Source: Legionellales bacterium
GTDB taxonomy: Bacteria > Pseudomonadota > Gammaproteobacteria > WLWR01
Direction: 5' to 3'
Length of the DNA: 11,808 nucleotides
NCBI GenBank assembly: GCA_012103495.1
Contig: WLWR01000029.1
Span: forward strand, 1-11,808
Numbering within the stretch: position 1 is the first letter of the stretch; each line of letters begins with the position of its first letter. The position numbers and the translations under genes were made by a program. Below the pieces are notes generated by a model, which saw only the letters and a list, made by a program, of their open reading frames with translations, searched no databases and was not told the DNA's origin. This document shows positions 7,478 to 11,808 of this stretch, piece after piece.

Positions 7478-8339
7478 CAGTGGTCCTACTGAGCTGTTGA
7501 GTTAATTTCGCCAACAGCCGCGCCAATGTATCGCGTAAATCTTTACGTTGGCAAATCATGTCAATGTGCCCATGCTCCAATAAAAATTCACTGCGTTGAA
7601 ATCCTTCTGGTAATTGTTCCCGGACAGTTTGTTCAATCACTCGCGGCCCGGCAAAGCCGATCAACGCTTCTGGTTCAGCAATGATAATATCACCCAACAT
7701 TGCCAAACTGGCAGACACGCCCCCCATCGTCGGATCGGTTAACACAGAAATAAATGGAATGCCTTGCTGTGCTAATCGTGCTAAAGCCGCACTGGTTTTA
7801 GCCATTTGCATCAATGAAAACAATCCTTCTTGCATTCTCGCCCCTCCACTGGCGGAAAAACAAATCAAGGGAATATGCTGTTCCAAACACAAATTGACTG
7901 CTTGCACAAATTTTTCACCAACCACTGACCCCATCGAACCGCCCATGAAAGCGAAATTAAAACTGGCGGCCACCACGGGTGTCCCTATCAATCGTCCAGC
8001 AATCACGACCAAAGCTTCTTGTTCTTGAGTCACTTTCATTGCGCTGACCAGTCGATCTTTGTATTTTTTAGAATCTTTGAATTTCAGCCAGTCAATCGCT
8101 TGCAAGTCGGCGGCGATTTCCATTTGTTGATCCGCGTCCAATACACTTTGTAAGCGTTGCCTGGCAGACAGACGATGATGATATTGACACTTCGGACAAA
8201 CATTAAAGTGGCGTACTAATTCCGTTTGATACAGTACCGCCTGGCATTGCTCGCATTTAGTCCACAATCCCTCCGGTACGCCTTTTTTCTTTGTTTTCGT
8301 TGAAATGCCTGCTGGTAATAATTTTTTGAACCAACTCAT
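7452..8339 (-). CDS. accD: Acetyl-CoA carboxylase carboxyltransferase subunit beta AccD
   Basis: Beta subunit of the carboxyltransferase half of acetyl-CoA carboxylase; with AccA it moves the carboxyl group from biotin-BCCP to acetyl-CoA to form malonyl-CoA. The 295-residue protein has the N-terminal four-cysteine zinc ribbon (Cys29, Cys32, Cys48, Cys51) and the crotonase-like core with FMGGSMGSVVGEK, SASGGARMQEG, PTMGGVSAS and IGFAGPRVIEQT. AccA is not in this window, as usual for gammaproteobacteria. The ATG lies 6 bases after the trpA stop and has AGAGG ten bases upstream, so the start is well supported. Confidence 0.98.
   Translation of the reverse strand: MSWFKKLLPAGISTKTKKKGVPEGLWTKCEQCQAVLYQTELVRHFNVCPKCQYHHRLSARQRLQSVLDADQQMEIAADLQAIDWLKFKDSKKYKDRLVSAMKVTQEQEALVVIAGRLIGTPVVAASFNFAFMGGSMGSVVGEKFVQAVNLCLEQHIPLICFSASGGARMQEGLFSLMQMAKTSAALARLAQQGIPFISVLTDPTMGGVSASLAMLGDIIIAEPEALIGFAGPRVIEQTVREQLPEGFQRSEFLLEHGHIDMICQRKDLRDTLARLLAKLTQQLSRTTVVSDDANE
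7484..7487 (-). promoter_or_regulatory. Ribosome binding site favouring the TTG start of folC
   Basis: On the minus strand AGGA (within AGTAGGACC) lies six bases before TTG at 7475-7477 but 18 bases before the alternative ATG at 7463-7465. The spacing suits TTG. The site is inside the accD coding sequence. Confidence 0.45.
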
Positions 8340-8345
8340 AACCCA

Positions 8346-9182
8346 TTAACCTCTTTCATTCGATGCTTGTTGTTGCAAAACCGATTGATCCAGCGCGTGG
8401 CGCAATGATGCGATAAAGTCAGCCACTGCTTGCAAAGCTTGTGATTGCTGCGGGTGTTGATGCAGTGCGGCAATCACCGCCGCTCCGACCACAATACCCG
8501 TGGCGTGCGTTACGATTGCGGCGGCATCCTCTGCGGTTTTAATACCAAACCCTACCAAGATCGGATGATCAATGACTTGTTGCAAGCGTTTCAATGTTTG
8601 TTGCACCGCCGCTGTATCCAACGCCATAGAGCCTGTGACCCCTTTGAGCGACACATGATACACGTAACCACGCGCTACTTCATTGATCAATTTCAATCGT
8701 TCTAGGGAAGTGGTTGGCGAACACAGAAAAATTAAATGTAACCCATGCTGAATGAATATTTTTAAAACATCGTCGGCTTCTTCTGGAGGCAAGTCGACGA
8801 TAATCATCCCATCAGCACCTGCTTGCGCCGCTTGTTGCGCAAACGTGGCGTAACCGATCATTTCTACCGGATTTGCATACCCCATTAATACAATCGGTGT
8901 GCGTGAATCTTGTTGGCGAAATTGTTGAACCAAATCCAGCACTTGCCGTGGTGTCACCCCTTGTTGCAAGGCGCGCTCCATGGCTTGTTGAATCACCACC
9001 CCTTCGGCCATCGGTTCGGAAAAAGGGATGCCCACTTCTAAAATATCCGCCCCAGCTTTGACCATTTGATGCAAAATATCTACCGTCCACCCCGGTTGTG
9101 GATCACCGGCAGTGATGTAAGGGCTGAGTAATTTACGCCCTTGTTGCTGTGCTGTTTGGAGCACGTGATCGATGCGGTTCAT
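8346..9182 (-). CDS. trpA: Tryptophan synthase alpha subunit TrpA
   Basis: Splits indole-3-glycerol phosphate to indole and glyceraldehyde 3-phosphate, passing indole to TrpB through the intersubunit tunnel. The 278-residue TIM barrel lines up with the E. coli numbering without gaps up to the active site. Catalytic Glu49 is present (ILEVGIPF), and so are Tyr175, the phosphate-binding KGVTG (180-184) and GFGI (211-214). Odd points: the usual SDPxADGP segment reads SEPMAEGV here, so Asp56, catalytic Asp60 and Pro62 are Glu, Glu and Val. Glu can act as an acid/base and occurs in some family members, so I infer a working enzyme. The ATG overlaps the trpB stop as ATGA and has AAGGTGA six bases upstream: classic trpBA coupling. 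Confidence 0.97.
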   Translation of the reverse strand: MNRIDHVLQTAQQQGRKLLSPYITAGDPQPGWTVDILHQMVKAGADILEVGIPFSEPMAEGVVIQQAMERALQQGVTPRQVLDLVQQFRQQDSRTPIVLMGYANPVEMIGYATFAQQAAQAGADGMIIVDLPPEEADDVLKIFIQHGLHLIFLCSPTTSLERLKLINEVARGYVYHVSLKGVTGSMALDTAAVQQTLKRLQQVIDHPILVGFGIKTAEDAAAIVTHATGIVVGAAVIAALHQHPQQSQALQAVADFIASLRHALDQSVLQQQASNERG

Positions 9183-10381
9183 ACGTCGTCACCTTGTGCA
9201 AGTATGGTATTCATATCTTTATCCCCTCGACCGGATAAATTAACAATGATTGATTGTTGTGGGCTAAGAGTTGGTGCCAACTGTTCCACATACGCCAATG
9301 CGTGGCTAGTTTCCAACGCAGGTAAAATACCTTCGCTGCGAGTCAATTGATAACAAGCTGCTAAGGCTTGCTGATCATCCACCGCCACATATTGTGCACG
9401 ATGCAACTCTTTCAACCAAGCATGTTCTGGCCCAACCCCCGGATAATCCAAACCCGCGGAAATTGAATGGGTTGGTAAAATTTGTCCCGCTTCATCAGCC
9501 AATAAATACGTTCGATTGCCATGCAACACCCCCGGCCGTCCAGCCGTTAAACTCGCCGCATGTTCACCCGTTTGCAAACCGTGACCGGCAGCTTCCACGC
9601 CATACAAAGCCACATCTTTATCATCCAAAAACGCATGAAACAAACCAATGGCATTCGAACCTCCACCCACACACGCCACCAAGGCAGCGGGTAATTGTTG
9701 AGTGCGCTGCAAAATTTGTTCCCGCGCTTCTTGCCCAATAATTGCTTGAAACTCACGTACCATTTTGGGATATGGATGCGGCCCAGCCACCGTGCCAATT
9801 ATATAAAATGTTTGATCCACATGAGCAACCCAATCACGCATGGCTTCATTCAACGCGTCTTTGAGTGTTTGACTGCCGGCAGTCACCGGCACCACTGTGG
9901 CACCGAGCAATTTCATACGATGGACGTTACTGGCTTGACGTTTGACATCCAGTGCACCCATATACACCACGCATTCCAATCCCAAACGCGCAGCCACCGT
10001 GGCAGTAGCTACCCCATGTTGCCCAGCGCCAGTTTCGGCAATGATTCGAGTTTTACCCATTTGTTTGGCCAGCAACGCTTGCCCGATGGTGTTATTAATT
10101 TTGTGTGCGCCGGTGTGATTCAAATCTTCACGTTTTAAATAAATTTGCGCTCCTTGCAGCGCATCACTCCAACGTTGGGCATGATACAAAGGCGTAGGTC
10201 GTCCAACGTAATCACGCAAATCCGTATAAAACAATTGGCGAAACGTGTCATCCGCCCAATAATGTTCAAAGGCTTGCTGCAATTGGTGCAAAGCATTTAC
10301 CAATGTATCCGCGACAAACATGCCGCCAAACGTACCAAAATGCCCGCGTTGATCTGGAAAGTTTTTTAAAGAATCTGTCAT
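9179..10381 (-). CDS. trpB: Tryptophan synthase beta subunit TrpB
   Basis: PLP enzyme that joins indole and serine to form tryptophan in the alpha2-beta2 complex. Counting from the ATG at 10379-10381, the protein has 400 residues, the family's normal length. It shows RPTPLYHA, the PLP lysine in HTGAHKINN (Lys94), ETGAGQHG with Glu116 (equivalent of E. coli Glu109), the phosphate-binding GGGSNA, and the C-terminal SGRGDKD. The frame opens further upstream to a GTG at 10418-10420, which would add 13 unconserved residues and overlap trpF by 14 bases. I reject it because neither has a strong ribosome site and MTDSLKNFPDQRGHFG matches typical TrpB N termini. The stop overlaps the trpA start. Confidence 0.97.
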   Translation of the reverse strand: MTDSLKNFPDQRGHFGTFGGMFVADTLVNALHQLQQAFEHYWADDTFRQLFYTDLRDYVGRPTPLYHAQRWSDALQGAQIYLKREDLNHTGAHKINNTIGQALLAKQMGKTRIIAETGAGQHGVATATVAARLGLECVVYMGALDVKRQASNVHRMKLLGATVVPVTAGSQTLKDALNEAMRDWVAHVDQTFYIIGTVAGPHPYPKMVREFQAIIGQEAREQILQRTQQLPAALVACVGGGSNAIGLFHAFLDDKDVALYGVEAAGHGLQTGEHAASLTAGRPGVLHGNRTYLLADEAGQILPTHSISAGLDYPGVGPEHAWLKELHRAQYVAVDDQQALAACYQLTRSEGILPALETSHALAYVEQLAPTLSPQQSIIVNLSGRGDKDMNTILAQGDDV

Positions 10382-10406
10382 GAAATACCCATCAAGTGAC
10401 TGCGGT

Positions 10407-11030
10407 TTATTGGTGAACACGCACTTGTGCCATAAAGCGCTCCATTTTAACAGGATCTTTTACGCCCGGTCTATCTTCGATGCCACTGCTAACATCCACC
10501 GCCGCCGGTTGAATCTGCGCAATCGCTTGTGCCACATTTGCTGGCGTCAAACCTCCGGCCAAAATAACTTGCGAACGTACCGATACAGGAATCCAACGCC
10601 AATCGAATGCTTGTCCACTACCCCCATGCAAGAGGGGATGAGCGGTATCCAATAACAATTGTGCAACATCTTGATAAGCGGTTAATGCAGCGACAATATC
10701 AGTTTGTTCCGTCATTGAAATGGCTTTAATCACTGGCAATTGAAATTGCTGACAAAATGTCGCCGATTGATCACCATGCAATTGAATGGCAGTCAATCCA
10801 ACCTGTTCAACGATTTGTTTAATTTCGCTAGCCGATTGATTGACAAACACACCTACCCGCTGCACCAATGCTGGCAGTGTACATACGATGTGGCGTGCTT
10901 GATTGACGCTGACAGCTCTGGGTGATGAGGGATGAAAAATAAATCCCAACGCATCCACTCCCAATTGTACAGCTTGTTTGGCATCATCAATTTGAGTCAT
11001 GCCACAAAATTTAACTCGAGTACGCATCAT
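10407..11030 (-). CDS. trpF: Phosphoribosylanthranilate isomerase TrpF
   Basis: Cytoplasmic TIM-barrel enzyme converting N-(5-phosphoribosyl)anthranilate to CdRP, two steps before TrpA/TrpB act. It is a stand-alone 207-residue protein, unlike the TrpC-TrpF fusion of enterics. Visible motifs are VKFCGMT with catalytic Cys9, LLLDT with catalytic Asp128, and the phosphate-binding AGGLTPANV (158-166) and VDVSSGIED (178-186) loops. ATGATG stands at the start, directly after the truA TAA with no gap, so re-initiation after truA is likely; the second ATG could equally be used. TrpC, TrpD, TrpE and TrpG are not in the window. Confidence 0.97.
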   Translation of the reverse strand: MMRTRVKFCGMTQIDDAKQAVQLGVDALGFIFHPSSPRAVSVNQARHIVCTLPALVQRVGVFVNQSASEIKQIVEQVGLTAIQLHGDQSATFCQQFQLPVIKAISMTEQTDIVAALTAYQDVAQLLLDTAHPLLHGGSGQAFDWRWIPVSVRSQVILAGGLTPANVAQAIAQIQPAAVDVSSGIEDRPGVKDPVKMERFMAQVRVHQ

Positions 11031-11808
11031 TTATTGACACCACAACCATGGATATTGCGCCTCCAAATGCAATTTGGCGGCCAATGGATACAAGACTTGA
11101 ATTAAATATAACCCATATGCTGGTGCAGTGGCAGCACCCAAACGTCGATCACGTGCTTGCAACACCTCATCCACCCACTCTGGAGAGTGACGATGACATC
11201 CAACACTCATCAATACGCCAGCAATATTACGCACCATGTGGTGCAAAAATGCATTGGCACTGATTTCAATGGCAATTAAATTACCACGCCGTTGCACCGT
11301 CAATTCATTGACACAGCGCTGTGGTGATCGCGCCTGACATTCAACCGCGCGAAACGAAGTAAAATCATGTTCACCGATTAAGTACTGTCCTGCTTCGTGC
11401 ATTTTTTCATGATCCAAGGTGCGATACTGCCAGGTCATATTACTGCGATACAAAGCTGGGCGAGCAAATTGATTGGCAATCAAATAAATATAACGGCGTG
11501 ATCGCGCACTGCGACGTGCGTCAAAATCATCAGCGACCGGTTGCGCCCAGCGTACACAAATATCTTTGGACAAATGACTGTTCGTGCCCATCACCCACGC
11601 ATACTCATTACGCTGCACCGAAGTATCAAAATGTACTACTTGGCAGGTGGCATGCACACCAGTATCCGTACGTCCAGCACATTGCACATTGATCGGATGG
11701 GCAGCCACTCGCCCCAATGCATACTCCAACTGCTGTTGTACGGTATGTAGTTTTTTTTGTTTTTGCCAGCCATGATAATGACTGCCATCATATTCAATTC
11801 CCAATGCG
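11031..11808 (-). CDS. truA: tRNA pseudouridine synthase A TruA (5' partial)
   Basis: Isomerises uridines 38-40 of the tRNA anticodon stem-loop to pseudouridine. The visible 258 residues (ALGIEYDG at the window edge onward) include the catalytic Asp in GRTDTGVHA (Asp47 from the first Leu, equivalent to E. coli Asp60), VVHFD, RSRRYIYLI, LIGEHDFTSFRA and the C-terminal HHMVRNIAGVL. The frame remains open through the right edge. ALGIEYDG aligns with an internal segment of E. coli TruA, so the TTG at 11802-11804 encodes an internal Leu and roughly a dozen N-terminal residues are missing. The stop abuts the trpF start. Confidence 0.97.
   Translation of the reverse strand, partial: ALGIEYDGSHYHGWQKQKKLHTVQQQLEYALGRVAAHPINVQCAGRTDTGVHATCQVVHFDTSVQRNEYAWVMGTNSHLSKDICVRWAQPVADDFDARRSARSRRYIYLIANQFARPALYRSNMTWQYRTLDHEKMHEAGQYLIGEHDFTSFRAVECQARSPQRCVNELTVQRRGNLIAIEISANAFLHHMVRNIAGVLMSVGCHRHSPEWVDEVLQARDRRLGAATAPAYGLYLIQVLYPLAAKLHLEAQYPWLWCQ

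Noticed and set aside
9695..10138. 147-residue plus-strand open frame opposite trpB
   Set aside because: It is fully inside the well-supported trpB gene, has no recognisable motif and has an implausible composition; it is an antisense shadow. The other frames opposite or inside the operon genes were dropped for the same reason.
10418..10420. GTG as start codon of trpB
   Set aside because: It would add 13 unconserved residues, overlap trpF and has no better ribosome site than the ATG at 10379-10381, which gives a normal 400-residue protein.
11802..11804. TTG as start codon of truA
   Set aside because: The surrounding ALGIEYDG is an internal conserved segment of TruA, and the frame is open to the window edge, so this is a Leu codon in a gene cut by the edge.

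Overview
The window looks like gammaproteobacterial chromosome. About three quarters of it (3282 to the right edge) is a tightly packed minus-strand block of housekeeping genes. In transcription order these are truA (5' end cut by the right edge), trpF, trpB, trpA, accD, folC, a dedD-like SPOR gene, cvpA and purF. The accD-folC-dedD-cvpA-purF order is the classical gammaproteobacterial arrangement. The insertion of trpF-trpB-trpA between truA and accD is known from lineages outside the enterics. Together with the glutamine-rich proteins and moderate GC, this would fit Legionellales or a related group, but I cannot prove the genus or order from this window.

The block joins several pathways: tRNA pseudouridylation (TruA), the last steps of tryptophan synthesis (TrpF, TrpB, TrpA), the first committed step of fatty acid synthesis (AccD), folate glutamylation (FolC), a septal peptidoglycan-binding protein (DedD-like), an inner-membrane protein linked to colicin V export (CvpA) and the first step of purine synthesis (PurF). 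Most junctions are overlaps or gaps under 30 bases, so translational coupling and co-transcription are likely. The only real gap, 123 bases between folC and dedD, holds a good sigma70-type promoter candidate, suggesting that dedD-cvpA-purF can also be transcribed on their own.

The left quarter (1-3165, plus strand) is the unusual part. It is one long open frame that enters from the left edge and runs to a TAA at 3163-3165. It reads as two copies of a trypsin-like protease domain followed by two PDZ-like domains. In the first copy all three catalytic positions are replaced, so it is a pseudoprotease. The second copy keeps a credible His573/Asp619/Ser712 triad. The layout recalls the double-length Deg7/Nma111 HtrA proteases of eukaryotes, but with the active and dead halves in the opposite order. 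This gene is clearly more AT-rich than the housekeeping block. Because its frame is still open at base 1, the complete protein may be larger.

The two convergent units are separated by 116 bases containing a perfect 17-bp inverted repeat (3241-3275), probably a shared terminator. I saw no tRNA, rRNA, insertion sequence, CRISPR array or phage gene.
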